The position numbers and the translations under genes were made by a program. Below the pieces are notes generated by a model that saw only the letters and a program-made list of their open reading frames with translations, was not told the DNA's origin and made no database searches. Below, one piece after another: positions 1 to 9,989 of a stretch of 64,000 nucleotides of DNA. The stretch spans positions 248,001-312,000 of the forward strand of contig BLSF01000008.1 in the NCBI GenBank assembly GCA_012862575.1, read 5' to 3'. The first letter of the stretch is position 1; every line of letters begins with the position of its first letter. This DNA is from Parietichytrium sp. I65-24A. Lineage: Eukaryota; Sar; Bigyra; Thraustochytrida; Thraustochytriidae.

Positions 1-516
1 GTCGGCATTGCAAACAACTCTCGTTCGAAAACAAAGCCTCGTTCCTCTTGGCTTGCCCAGAACATCAAGACCACGGCTCTCATTGCACTCATCCCATCCT
101 TTCACTCCATCCACTCTCATGCATTCACAGGAACATGAACATGGACTCAAACAATACTCAAACAACATTCCAACATGCGCGATGATAAGCGTGCCTTCAC
201 TCCTACCCTTTCAACTATTTGTGAGCTACACCACTACTAGTGTACTTTTCTCGCACTTTATCATAATCTTTCACTTCTTTTCACTTCTTTTCACTTCTTT
301 TCACTGCTTCTTCTACTACTTTCCTTATTGACTGATTAATTGATTTTTGAATCTCGTTTGAAAAATGGCTTTGTGTTGTTTGTGTGTTGGTGTGCGTACA
401 CGTACGTACGTACGTGCGCGTGTGTCTCTGCGTGTCTCCAAATCTGTTGGGTCGGAGAGCAGCGGGCGTGACTGGCGAGCGGTGCGCTCTGCGATAGTGT
501 GGGAGATCAATGATAG
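1..516. other. Intergenic, no gene seen
   Basis: This stretch lies upstream of the first gene. Reading frames here are short and of biased, non-protein-like composition. It contains a 10-bp tandem array at 271-305 (unit TCACTTCTTT) and an alternating ACGT-rich tract around 395-420. An in-frame TAG directly precedes the ATG at 517, which marks the upstream limit of the first gene. Confidence 0.6.
271..305. repeat. 10-bp tandem repeat upstream of MORN gene
   Basis: Three exact copies of TCACTTCTTT plus half a copy lie about 210-245 bp upstream of the ATG at 517. The unit resembles the TCACTTT units found upstream of the genes starting near 5.3 kb and 56.8 kb. Confidence 0.85.
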
Positions 517-2835
517 ATGGGCCTCCAGTCGTTCGTCACGCGGGAGGATGGGCGGTTTGTGGCAGGGTTCACGGCCGGGGAGATCTGGATGCTGGACGTG
601 AGCAGGTAAGTGGATCCCGAGGTCCTGTGAGATGGCTGAGTTTCAAACGGAAGGGCGCACCGCGCGAGAGTGTCAGCCGTGTGGTGGATGCCGGAAAGAA
701 CTAGGAGGGAGTTTGACTGACGGGAGTGGATTTGAAATGTTGGTTGGAATGGCCGCAGCCGCTGCAGGTATAAAGTAGGTGAGGCTGGCGATAGGACGCA
801 AATGCTTGTGTCCGGCGTGACATTGCTGAGCTGTCTTGGAAAGCTGGTCTTCGTTGGCGAGAAGCGCAGCGTGAAAGCCCCGCTACAAGTTTTCGATGTT
901 AGCGGAGTTTTGGACGGGAGCGCGAGCGGTTCTGTAGTGGGCCTTGAAGTGGCCTCGAGCTCAAAGCTTAGAGGCATCGGAGCCGTGCAACCGCTAGGAC
1001 GCAACGGCCTTGTCCTGGTCGCTTGCGGGCGAGGGATTGGCAAAGCTCATGTCTGGCTTTTCAACCTCGCGGGCGAAAAAACCGAGCAAAAGTATCTCGG
1101 AAGTATGTCAGCCAGGTCGCGAACACTGGCGACCATGCGCTTTGCCAGAGAGGGCCGGTCACTTGTCACGATAACCTCCGAGAAGAACATTCAAGTGTGG
1201 AAATTGGACGACATTTTGCCTCCCAGATGGTTTGACGAACCCAACCCCGAAATATTTGCACAAGATGAAGAGCCTTTTGACCTCCGCGCCAGTCAAAGCG
1301 CAAGAGTCGAGTGGTCCGCGCACGACCTGTCTGTTACCTTTGGCGATGATCTTGAGCAGGCAAAGGACCTTATGGCCGAGTATGAGCGGGTGTCTGTGAT
1401 GGAACCGAGCACCACGGACTGGCTCAACTCCTCCACTGGAGCAAAGGGAGAGTCCGACTACAACGACTGGAAGGATCTCTTTCCGCCTCGTTTACTTGAT
1501 CCTGCAGCGTATGACGGCGAGTTGGACGCGCAGGGCCAGCCCCATGGCTTTGGCTCCATGGCGCTCGAGACCAATGTCAACATCGTCTACGAAGGCGAGT
1601 GGAAGCACGGCATGAGACACGGGGTCGGTCAACTCGTCGATGAAAGAAATGGTAATGTGATATATAGCGGCGCATGGAAGAGGGACCAGCGGCATGGCTT
1701 TGGCATGGAGGCCAAAGGGAACGGTGAGATTTATCAAGGGTGGTGGAGAGGTAACCTCCGCCACGGGATAGGCACCTTGCAGCTCTCTCCTCAAGAGTCT
1801 TGTGTGCTAGACAGCCAAGGAGGAGACCGTCGTATTCGATATGTTGGGTTCTTTAAAGATGGCCTCAAGCACGGTCTGGGTTGGTGGACGTGGCCGAAAG
1901 GCTCTCATGCAATTCCATTTGCCGTGAGCTTGGACGCTATGAGTCACCTCGGGTCGATCTCCTGCATTGCACAGTTCAAAAACGGTGCTTTCTTCAACGA
2001 ATTTAATTTTTTCCGATCTGATGGTGTTCGAATTGAGGAGCACGAGAAGGACCTCTTCAATTTTGCCAAAAGACGGAAGGATACGTTTAGCGCTTATGCG
2101 GACGGTCGGTGCGACATTGAGGAGTGCTGGGCTTGCATGGGGCACAACAACGAAGATCACGACTCGCATGTTATTCTCACTTGTAACAATGAGCGGTGTG
2201 GCATGCGCGTCCATCGTCATTGCATGTTGGAACCTAGCCGGCGTTACTGTGTTTCCCAGATTGCCGAAAAGCTGTTTTGCGAGGACACCCCGCCTGAGGA
2301 GTGGGAAAAACTCGCCGAATTCTCATTTCCAGACGGCGTTTGGTTCTGTCCGATGCCGCGCTGCCAAGACCAGGCTGTGCAGAGATTGAAGTCCTTAGCT
2401 TTGAATGTTCCACACAAGATGAGACCAGACCTGTCAAAGAATTCCATCCCTGTCGAAGAGGCTTCGCTCGAACAAGAAACGTTACACTCACTATTTCAAG
2501 AAGTTCGGAGGAGCGCCAAAAAGACTTCAAGAGAATCGCAGAGCAAGTCAATGGACCGCCATGCCGCCGTTAAGAAGCGCGCTAAAAGCGAAGAAAAGTA
2601 TGCTGTTCATGACCTTGAGAAAGACTTGAAGGAGAAGCTGACCAAGACAGTTCTCGCCTCCAATATAAGCTTGGAGACTCGGGCTATGGTTACTGGCTCT
2701 GCCAAAGGTGCAGTGCTCTATTATGGCCCGGACGACGAGGAACTTATCATTGAAACAGAGTCGGACCTTGAAGAAGCGCTCGAAGAAGCAAAACTTTATG
2801 GAGAACCAAAATTGTGTGTATATATTGAAAAGTAA
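517..2835 (+). CDS. WD-like/MORN/PHD-type zinc finger protein with PB1-like C-terminus (2 exons)
   Basis: The model joins exon 1 (517-605) and exon 2 (795-2835), giving 709 residues. The intron (606-794, GTAAGT...AG) keeps the frame, and the ATG at 517 directly follows an in-frame TAG. The N-terminal 170 residues look like degenerate WD40 blades (e.g. IQVWKLDD). Five MORN repeats follow at about 270-390, with motifs such as YEGEWKHGMRHG and YQGWWRGNLRHG. A Cys/His-rich PHD-like finger lies near 465-560 (CWACMGH, CGMRVHRHC, WFCPMPRC). The last 40 residues, with an acidic then DLEEAL pattern, resemble the end of a PB1 domain. MORN repeats usually bind membranes or scaffold kinases and PHD fingers bind peptides such as histone tails, so the role of this combination is unknown. 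It converges on the kinase gene, with 80 bp between stop codons. Without exon 1 the gene would start at the ATG at 802. Confidence 0.85.
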
Positions 2836-2915
2836 TATAAGGCATAGAATGAAGGCATATTCATATTGCTCGCTCAGGTTCCTGCGTCACGCCGCAGCGT
2901 GTGATAATGTCACTG

Positions 2916-5306
2916 TCAATCAGAATCCGCGGCAAGTTTCTCCAGTTTCAGCGAGCCGAATTTGTGATTGTCACCATCATCGTCGCTAGAGTCGTCGTTG
3001 TAGGCATGAGAGTCATCGCCAGTTTCCTCGTAGTCAACCTCTATCTCATCTACATGGGCGTCGTCCTCCGGTTGGAACGCAGCCCTGTCGATCGCACTAT
3101 TGCCCGAGTCCTTGGCGGTGACTTGCCCAATTTTCCCCGGTTGATGAGCGAAGCTTGGGCCGAGATTGCTTTTCTCGAGGCCATTCACTTTGCTGGAGCT
3201 AGCATCGTCTTTTGAAGCGGCGAGCGTCTCAGCCTCGATGCTGGCCTTGTTCTGTTTTCCGTCATCTAACGCTCCCGCGCTCGTGGATCCGTTTCCTCTG
3301 CCGGAATTACCGATCTGCCCGATCTTAGTGCTCTGCCGCTTCTTCTCCATATAGTCCTGTTCGAGAGATTGAAGGATACGAGATTCTGACGAACCGATTG
3401 CGCTTTTGAGAGCGACGCCCTCTGCAGGGTTGGCGTAGAGAAATCCAGGACTTTGCGGAGGTGTATCTTCCGGAGGCCGGGGAGTATCGGCTGATTCGGG
3501 CTCAGGTATCTCAAATCTAGACTGCGCAGGCACCATCTCCTCGGAGTCGTCCACAGACGGAAGGCTCTTACCAGACGCTTGAGAAGGGGAGAACAACACC
3601 ACCTCGTCCTCGTCGCTCACAGAAGCGCCATGAGCGGAGAATCTCGAGGAAGAGATGGAGCTTCCCCTTCTCCGCAACTTCTCAAACATATCTGGATCAG
3701 TAGAAGAGGCTATGGACGGCGCGGCGTCTGACACACGCCGACCCAACAACATGCTTCCGTTCGAGCCGTTCGAGCTTGCAACTTGAGCGCGCAGAGCAGC
3801 GTTCGTCCTTACAAGGCGAAGGTTCTCGTCTTGTAGCTGTTCTATCCTCATCTGAGCCATTACATGATCGAAATTCTCTTTCATCGCTTGCTCACGGTAT
3901 GATTTTATTTCCGTGCAGAGCGCGCGCAGAGACTGCGAGTCGTTCTTGTCCATCCACTGCTTTATTTGGTCAGGAGACATTGACGATACCGTCTGCAACA
4001 GCGTAAACTGCGGCATCTTTTGTTGTTCTAGCTTAAAGTCCACGTTAAATAGCCAGTCTGCGAATAGAGCTTGCTGCTTGTCAGTGAGTTTGGGAAAGTC
4101 TTCATCGTCTTCGTCATCCATTCCGAGACTTCCATTAAACCCTAGGATGCCCATGTTGCGCTGTAAAATGCGCATCTTTTCGCGCTCGTCCAACGAGGCG
4201 TCGAAATTATCAGCAAAGTCTCTCATGCTCCCGGTTCCCGAGGTATTCGGAAGGTCCTGAGCACCGCCCCGCTCTTGTTCATCTCCGAGCGAGATCTCGG
4301 AGGCGTTGCCGGTATGTGATTTGGGCTCCACCTCGTTGTAGTTGGCATATCGTTCGAGATCGTCCCAGTCCATCGCACCATAAAATGGGTGTGTCATAAT
4401 CATCACTTCACTGTTGCAGCCGTGTTGACAACCGATACGAAGTTCAGGCTCAAACCGAAGCAGTTTGCTCACAAAATCCTTATCAATCTCTGTTCCAATA
4501 CGAGACATGTCCGCACACTCTGCGTTCATGCGCATCAACAGATCTGTGCTAGACTCGTCCGCTGTCAGCTTCTGATACGGAACCGAGCCTGTGTACATTT
4601 CGTAAATTACAGCGCCGAGACTCCACCAATCACATGCAAATATGAACCCGCGGCCCGTGCGGAGATACACTTCTGGAGCACGATAGCCTCTCGTACCCCA
4701 TCCGTCTTCATGCTTTTGAGTCTCTTCGTCCCCAGGCTCCACGTAAATGGACACGTTAAAGTCAGTCAAGTGACACCTACCTTTGGCGTCCAAAAGAATA
4801 TTTTCGGGCTTGACGTCCCGGTGCACTACATGCTGGGAGTGAAGGAATTGTAAAGCAAGGGTTAGCTCCGCAGCGTATTGTCGGATTCGCTCAGGCTGTG
4901 TGGCAAAGTTTCCGCCTTCAGACTTTTTCATTGCACGTTGCAAGGTGCCTCCAAGCATGAGATCTGTGCACATATACAAGTAGTGTTTATCCTGAAAGGC
5001 ATAAAACAAGTTGACCAGGTATGGGTAGTGGTCCAGCCGGCGCAAGATATTCAACTCGTTCATGCAGTTCTCTACCTGGCCGCGGTGAATCACCTTGCCC
5101 TTGTGCAGGCACTTGATGGCAAATTTGCGCTGTGGCTCATCCTTCTTCTCCATGGCCAGAACCTTGCCAAATCCGCCCACCCCAATGTTGCACATGAACC
5201 CCTTCGGGCTGCGAAAATCGCTGAGGCTCATTCCGCGTGCCCTGCGCCCTCGAGGGTGCCTCCATCGCTGCGGATCCTTCCCATTCCCCGAGGACGAGTT
5301 ACCCAT
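2916..5306 (-). CDS. YANK/STK32-type protein kinase with N-myristoylation motif
   Basis: The protein has 796 residues, starting at the ATG at 5306. A TTG lies three codons upstream, but the ATG gives MGNSSSG, a clear N-myristoylation signal like that of animal STK32 kinases. The kinase domain spans about residues 32-325: glycine loop IGVGGFGKV, lysine 65 in AIK, HRDVKPEN (162-169) and TDFNVS. The DFN in place of DFG (182-184) is the hallmark of the YANK/STK32 branch of AGC kinases. After the kinase comes a disordered linker, a predicted coiled coil near 455-520 and a long Ser/Pro/acidic tail. Animal YANKs are about 400 residues, so the extra C-terminal half is unusual. It is probably an active membrane-tethered Ser/Thr kinase; substrates are unknown. 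Confidence 0.93.
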   Translation of the reverse strand: MGNSSSGNGKDPQRWRHPRGRRARGMSLSDFRSPKGFMCNIGVGGFGKVLAMEKKDEPQRKFAIKCLHKGKVIHRGQVENCMNELNILRRLDHYPYLVNLFYAFQDKHYLYMCTDLMLGGTLQRAMKKSEGGNFATQPERIRQYAAELTLALQFLHSQHVVHRDVKPENILLDAKGRCHLTDFNVSIYVEPGDEETQKHEDGWGTRGYRAPEVYLRTGRGFIFACDWWSLGAVIYEMYTGSVPYQKLTADESSTDLLMRMNAECADMSRIGTEIDKDFVSKLLRFEPELRIGCQHGCNSEVMIMTHPFYGAMDWDDLERYANYNEVEPKSHTGNASEISLGDEQERGGAQDLPNTSGTGSMRDFADNFDASLDEREKMRILQRNMGILGFNGSLGMDDEDDEDFPKLTDKQQALFADWLFNVDFKLEQQKMPQFTLLQTVSSMSPDQIKQWMDKNDSQSLRALCTEIKSYREQAMKENFDHVMAQMRIEQLQDENLRLVRTNAALRAQVASSNGSNGSMLLGRRVSDAAPSIASSTDPDMFEKLRRRGSSISSSRFSAHGASVSDEDEVVLFSPSQASGKSLPSVDDSEEMVPAQSRFEIPEPESADTPRPPEDTPPQSPGFLYANPAEGVALKSAIGSSESRILQSLEQDYMEKKRQSTKIGQIGNSGRGNGSTSAGALDDGKQNKASIEAETLAASKDDASSSKVNGLEKSNLGPSFAHQPGKIGQVTAKDSGNSAIDRAAFQPEDDAHVDEIEVDYEETGDDSHAYNDDSSDDDGDNHKFGSLKLEKLAADSD

Positions 5307-6010
5307 GCTCCCCAAGCTCTCCCGCCCGCTCGGTCCGCAAGACGCTCAGCAGTCTGCCCTCGAGCCGCGCTTGCTCCCACGGCCCAAGCCCCAACCCCGC
5401 CAAGCTCCCGGCAACTTTGACCGATCTCACAAACCTGCCCCAAACCTGCCCCAAACAGCGCCACTTTCGTCACTTTCGCCAATTGCAAATTGCCAATTGC
5501 CAATTGCCACTTGCCAATTGCGCCTGTCTCGTGTCTCAGAGACTGCTCAGTAACTAAGCGCTCGAGTACCAACCTGAGTGCGTCCGGGTGGACTTGATAA
5601 TTTATCATCACAGGCATCACATGGCATCACTGTCGCTGTGAATCCGATGAGGATGTTAGTTCCTCAGCACAGCTCTTTATTGTTCCTTCGGTTCGCTTCC
5701 CCTGCTTCTTATTGTTCTCCCTCTCTCTTTAATCTCTTTTTACACAATCGAATTATCCAATTTACACAAGCGCTGCCATGAAAAACAGGGATGTTTTAGT
5801 TAACACTACATATGGGGCTATCGACACCTCTAAGGGTCTGTTGTTACAGAGGGCAGCGAGTGGTCAGAGATGGTCAAAGCGAGTCATTCCTGGAGTCCTC
5901 GAGTACATACTTGCGCATGTCCTCGCGGATCCTGGGGTTTCCTATAGCGAAGCTGGTAGAGTCTGAAGGCAGCCGCGAGAGGAGTTGGAGCGTTGGAGGG
6001 CTTGAGAGAT
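5307..6010. other. Intergenic between divergent kinase and MSS51-like genes
   Basis: No gene is seen in this divergent promoter region. It contains direct repeats of AACCTGCCCCA near 5432-5456, paired CACTTTCG units near 5460-5478 and the 7-bp array at 5480-5521. A GGCATCACATGG motif near 5626 recurs near 11776. Confidence 0.6.
5480..5521. repeat. (CAATTGC)n tandem array upstream of YANK kinase
   Basis: Six 7-bp units are present, four exact CAATTGC and two with one or two changes. They lie about 175-215 bp upstream of the kinase ATG. Each unit carries the E-box-like palindrome CAATTG. This may be a promoter element array or a simple minisatellite. Confidence 0.9.
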
Positions 6011-6658
6011 ATGGCGGACAGCACCAGGGCGGACACACTGTGGGCAGCTCTGGAGAGGAGCGGAGAGGTGTCTGCGAAAACGACGGGGACACTTGCGGTT
6101 CACGTGGTGGGCGCGGACTGGGTGGAGGCTAATGACGGCGTGCACGATGTTTTCAGGTCGTTGTGCGAGAGAGTGGCTGCGCAGACTTCGGTGGAGAGGA
6201 TGTTGATCGCTTTGGTAGGGCCGAACGTTCCTGCTGAGTTGCACGGTAAGGAGGTGCGTGTGGAAATGTCTACGCGGCCGATGGTGGTGGTGTATACCAT
6301 GGAGCAAAGCGAATATCATGAGTCCCAAGCCGTGAAGGACTCCACCGATGCAGAACCTGCGCTCGCAGTGTTGTTTAATGCTGGAATCTGGGGATACGAC
6401 TCGTGGATCCCGACGCTGCAGTTTCTGCATGGCAAGCGCACGACTGTCTTGGCGACTTCCTACAATGGCTTCGAAGCCGAGGACGACTTTGATGTCATTG
6501 ACGAAAGCGCCTCTTTTACTTGGATTTGGGAACCTGAAGAGAATCCTTTCCGTAGCAAGAGCAGCCGTGAGTCTGGAATTCCTGATCGCGAATGTCGAGA
6601 AAATCACTTTTGGCAGTGTTTTCGGGCTGCAGATGCTCCGGTGTCTCAGGAGCCATGA
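6011..6658 (+). CDS. MSS51 C-terminal-domain protein
   Basis: The protein has 215 residues. The ATG at 6011 (MADSTRAD) is preferred over a TTG at 5993. The sequence matches the C-terminal domain of MSS51/ZMYND17-type proteins: an early VHVVGA segment, LVGPNVP, then LFNAGIWGYDSWIPTLQFL, ending with NPFRS and NHFWQCFRA. In yeast MSS51 controls COX1 translation in mitochondria, and animal homologues are mitochondrial with an N-terminal MYND zinc finger. No MYND finger or clear upstream exon is present here, so this is the C-domain alone, about half the family's usual length. A mitochondrial or regulatory role is inferred from family only. It is followed in the same orientation by the SLC25-like gene 0.9 kb downstream. 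Confidence 0.8.
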   Translation: MADSTRADTLWAALERSGEVSAKTTGTLAVHVVGADWVEANDGVHDVFRSLCERVAAQTSVERMLIALVGPNVPAELHGKEVRVEMSTRPMVVVYTMEQSEYHESQAVKDSTDAEPALAVLFNAGIWGYDSWIPTLQFLHGKRTTVLATSYNGFEAEDDFDVIDESASFTWIWEPEENPFRSKSSRESGIPDRECRENHFWQCFRAADAPVSQEP

Positions 6659-7564
6659 TCGTTTCTTGTACTTGTAGTAGCGCGCGCCCTCGTGCTGCGG
6701 GAAGTTCATCCTGATTGCACTTTCTCTTCGTTTCGTGGTTGTGCCGTATGCTCGCCTCGAAGCATGTTTGTGACGCCAAGGAATCATGCATCTTGCCACG
6801 CGTTTACACGCATCTTCTCCGTACAGGGTCTTCGCCACATTTACTGCGCCAATATTCTTTCGTCCGTCAACGCTGGACCCCTGTGTTGTATCTCATGTAA
6901 ATAAATATGAATTATGCAAATGTGCCTGCCTACCTGACTAATTAATCACTGAATAACCATTCAAGTTGTCTTTACACCGATTCGCTACTTATGAATTTTC
7001 TAAGAGCACGTGGAAACCATCTTGGGAAATGGAAACTTCCAAACTTGGTAATGATTTCTAATGTAATGTAAGCTGATCATCCTCATCGTCATCATCATCA
7101 TCATCCACACTGACAAGGGCATTCGAACGCAGAGTTGCAAGGAGTGGTAGATTGCTTCGCGGGCCCAATCCAAGCACTCCGGATTTTCAGTGAGGACTTG
7201 CAGAAGTTCAGGTCTCCCTACACAGCTGATTGATTGCTTGATTGATTGATCTTGTTGAGTTGATCAAATCAATCTTCATTCATTCAAAATTCACAGTCAG
7301 TTCAGAATTCAAAACATTGACAGTGAGCAAGAACAAGAACAAAAAGATAAGAAACTGATCGAGATCGGACCAAGTGAATGTTACTTTGATGACATAAGGA
7401 AAGTGAGCAAGGCCCGGAGCGCTGTCAGAACGGGCGGACGGAGGCACGAAAAGGCGAAAGTAAGTAAGGAAGGAAGGTGATTTCCCACCGGGCAGCATAT
7501 CTTCTTCGCAGACGCGAACAGAGTGGAAACGGAAGTTCCAGGAGAGGAGGGAGCGTCGAGCAAA
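6659..7564. other. Intergenic, no gene seen
   Basis: About 0.9 kb without a credible gene. It holds a short CAT/ATC repeat near 7087-7107, a GATT-rich imperfect inverted repeat at about 7227-7274 and the 13-mer AAATTCACAGTCA at 7287, which recurs at 29365 and 57298. The promoter of the next gene is presumably here. Confidence 0.55.
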
Positions 7565-8431
7565 ATGGCGATGAGCAAGGAAGCCGTGGAGAAAGGGTTT
7601 GTGGGCCGCGTGATTGGTGCCGCGTCTCAAGGCGCCGCCGGGGCACTAGTCGCGGCGGTGCTGAGCTCGGTGACGGAGCCTGTGGTAAACAGAGTGCTGG
7701 TGAACCGCATGAGCCTGAAAGACGCGATTGCGGAGGTAGACCTCGAAACAGTGTCCAAGTTCTTCAACACGACGCTGTCCACCAACTTTGTCAAATTTCC
7801 ATTCTTCGAGGTAGTCAACATGCTCTTGGGCAATGTTGACCTGCCCGGCGCCCAGAAAGGAGCCCTTCTTGGTGCGGTGTTCACCACGGCAACCCTGCCA
7901 ATCACCAACTACCGATACTGCAAATCCGTCGGCGTCCCTGTCGACTTTGGTGCGCTATACAAGGCTTATTTGCCAACAGTCTTGCGCGATATTGTGTACG
8001 GCATCTGCAGGAATAGCGTCGCAACGATGTTGCTGGAGAGAAACCCCAACTTGAACAAAACTCCAGCAGGGCGCTTTACCCTCATGTTTCTGACGGTGCT
8101 GGCATCTTGCGTGATCTCCGCTCCTGGGAACGAGGTTCGCGGGTACTACCTTCAGCCGCCGAACAAGCGGCTCCCAGTGAAAGAGTTTTTCAAGCCAGAC
8201 AGGTTTGTTCGGTCCACCGCCATCGGTGCTCTCATCATGAGCACTGCTCTGGGAATCGGCACTTTGGCAACTGGTCCTGCCACGGAGGTTTTCAACGATT
8301 TCAAAGCCTTCTTGGACCGTAACCCTGTGTCCAAAGTTTTGCTTGGCATTTTTGTTGTTCAACAGTACCTCGAGTCGAAGAGACACAACGAGCTGGTGCA
8401 GAAGCTTGAAAAAACTGAAAAGAAGCAATAG
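7565..8431 (+). CDS. Divergent mitochondrial-carrier (SLC25)-like membrane protein
   Basis: The protein has 288 residues from the ATG at 7565, which has good context (AAAATGG); a GTG 14 codons upstream is less likely. Three hydrophobic repeats each carry a proline followed by a polar residue and arginine: EPVVNR, LPITNYR and APGNEVR, spaced 73-75 residues apart. Segments such as LYKAYLPTVLRDIVYG match the matrix-loop and even-helix pattern of SLC25 carriers. In typical carriers the motif is PxD/ExxK/R; here the acidic residue is replaced by N or T in each repeat, and spacing is shorter than the usual 100. It may be a degenerate carrier or another multi-span organelle membrane protein, and no substrate can be proposed. 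It converges on the DysF gene with 88 bp between stops. Confidence 0.55.
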   Translation: MAMSKEAVEKGFVGRVIGAASQGAAGALVAAVLSSVTEPVVNRVLVNRMSLKDAIAEVDLETVSKFFNTTLSTNFVKFPFFEVVNMLLGNVDLPGAQKGALLGAVFTTATLPITNYRYCKSVGVPVDFGALYKAYLPTVLRDIVYGICRNSVATMLLERNPNLNKTPAGRFTLMFLTVLASCVISAPGNEVRGYYLQPPNKRLPVKEFFKPDRFVRSTAIGALIMSTALGIGTLATGPATEVFNDFKAFLDRNPVSKVLLGIFVVQQYLESKRHNELVQKLEKTEKKQ

Positions 8432-8519
8432 TTTTAAGGTCAACAAGTTAAGTTTCTGTACGATATATATCGGTTTAGGTTCAAGAAAACTCCCCGGTTT
8501 TCGAAGCGGCAACTGACAG

Positions 8520-9386
8520 TCATATATCTTGGTCCGAGTTATCGCCTTCTTCGTACTCGCCCTCTGCAAGCGCGAGGGTTGAGAGCGCTACGGCGTACTC
8601 GTCGATTGAAATGGAGTTGCTGCAAAATTGAGAATTAAGCGCGTCCACGAACGCCTGTTGAGAAACTTGCGACGTGGAAGAGTCGATGGAGCTGATGGAT
8701 CTTACGCTGCTCGTTCTCCTTTGAGAGCTTAATTTAGAAGGCGCTGCGTTGCCAACGCTTTGAAGCTCCTCTGGAGGAGCTAAGAAAATTTGGGTTGAAT
8801 GTGAGTAATCAGGGCTGGTCGCCGACGATGGAGATGTTGGGCTCGCGCGTTCCAATATGGAATTTGCTGCTACGCGCGTCGCGGCAGATGATCTTACTGA
8901 GCTCTGTGCGAGCTGCTTGCGAAGTTTCACGAGCAAGGCTGTCTGCTCTTGGATTTTAGCGCTATACTCTTCGACCTGAAAATTTAGATGGACGATCTGA
9001 TTTTCTAAAAGCTTGTGATACTCCTGGCCATCTGTGCCGTTCCCGCCTAGATCGAGTGCGACTGCATGTCGTGTTCGGGTCCTCCGCCTGACAAATGTCA
9101 TTTTACCGGGCACCTTTGACGGCGAACCCCGCAGAAAACTGAAGTCGAATGCATACACCCACGGCTGGCTCACCCAGTGGTCCACCCATACCCATGTCCG
9201 ATTTACGACCTCATCCAAACATTGCACACCTATTGCCTGCCCAAATTCATCCGAGAGCTGCGGCGGATCGGACGGCAACAACTTGGAGCTCCACCCCACA
9301 AACGGATACCTCCTCTCATTTTCAACCACCGTCATGAATTTCACCGAAGGGGTCAGCTCAGGCGCGCTCTCTTGCAACGCATCCAT
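8520..9386 (-). CDS. DysF-domain protein with coiled coil
   Basis: The protein has 288 residues from the ATG at 9386. The N-terminal 115 residues fit a dysferlin/peroxin DysF fold: VENERRYPFVGW, then a W/SDEFG segment, TWVWVDHW, PWVYAFDF and a terminal FVRRRTRTRH. These are the paired Trp/Arg motifs of the family. A predicted coiled coil follows near 125-165 (LLENQIVHLNFQVEEY to LLVKLRKQL), and the C-terminal third is Ser-rich. DysF domains occur in yeast peroxins Pex23/Pex30-type, Spo73, TECPR1 and dysferlin, mostly in membrane-contact or membrane-shaping roles. No transmembrane helix is visible, so it probably acts as a soluble or peripheral partner. The exact role is unknown. Confidence 0.8.
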   Translation of the reverse strand: MDALQESAPELTPSVKFMTVVENERRYPFVGWSSKLLPSDPPQLSDEFGQAIGVQCLDEVVNRTWVWVDHWVSQPWVYAFDFSFLRGSPSKVPGKMTFVRRRTRTRHAVALDLGGNGTDGQEYHKLLENQIVHLNFQVEEYSAKIQEQTALLVKLRKQLAQSSVRSSAATRVAANSILERASPTSPSSATSPDYSHSTQIFLAPPEELQSVGNAAPSKLSSQRRTSSVRSISSIDSSTSQVSQQAFVDALNSQFCSNSISIDEYAVALSTLALAEGEYEEGDNSDQDI

Positions 9387-9909
9387 TTCCCTGACAGCTT
9401 GCTTGCAATCACGCGCTTGAGATTAAGAGCCAAACGTGAAATGCAGCACAACTGTTTGCGCACGCTCTCCACTTCACTTATACTCTCGCGGGCTCGCTCG
9501 GGGTTTGTGACCCACTTCTCCGCGCGCTCCCACAGCGTGACTCAAGCGTCTTCCTCCTTTTCTCCGTTTACTTTTGCTGTTCCCCTGCCCTAAAATTTTC
9601 AGCTCAACAGTCAAATCCGCGAATCCTAGACCGAAGCTTTCTATCCGCGCTCTTGCGCTTGTACACTTTCTGTGCGCCAAGGGCTCTGACTCCTGCTGAC
9701 TCAAGGCTTGCGAACCTGCTAACTTGCCCGAACGGCACTTAGTCCAATAGGATAGGATAGGATGCAGGGTGGCTTGGGGCATGTCTTGCTGGGAGAGCCC
9801 TCTGCTGCTCCGGTCTTCGGCGCTCGACTGCCCCGGAGACTCACTCCGAGTCCCTGCGTTCGCACTCCACACTCCACACACTGTCAAGAGGCTCTTCGCT
9901 CTCTGTCGT

Positions 9910-9926
9910 GTACTAACTGTGAGTAC
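9910..9926. promoter_or_regulatory. 17-bp inverted-repeat element GTACYRACTGTRAGTAC, copy 1
   Basis: The arms GTACT and AGTAC flank an ACTGT core. The same element recurs at 13787 and 14791. This copy lies about 525 bp upstream of the DysF gene start and is followed by TCACAGT, which pairs with its own ACTGTGA. Confidence 0.5.
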
Positions 9927-9989
9927 CAACAGTCACAGTCTCCGTCGTCGCTCTTTTTCGCACTATTGTATGTCAATGACGTTCCATTA

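Noticed and set aside
8-331. 107-residue frame at the window start
   Set aside because: Ser/Phe/Tyr-rich translation of a simple repeat; no motif.
507-1043. 178-residue minus-strand frame over the first exon region
   Set aside because: It overlaps the spliced WD/MORN gene on the other strand, is Pro/Ser/Thr-rich and has no motif.
5942-6838. 298-residue minus-strand frame opposite the MSS51-like gene
   Set aside because: His/Arg-rich composition is a shadow of the real plus-strand gene, which has family motifs.
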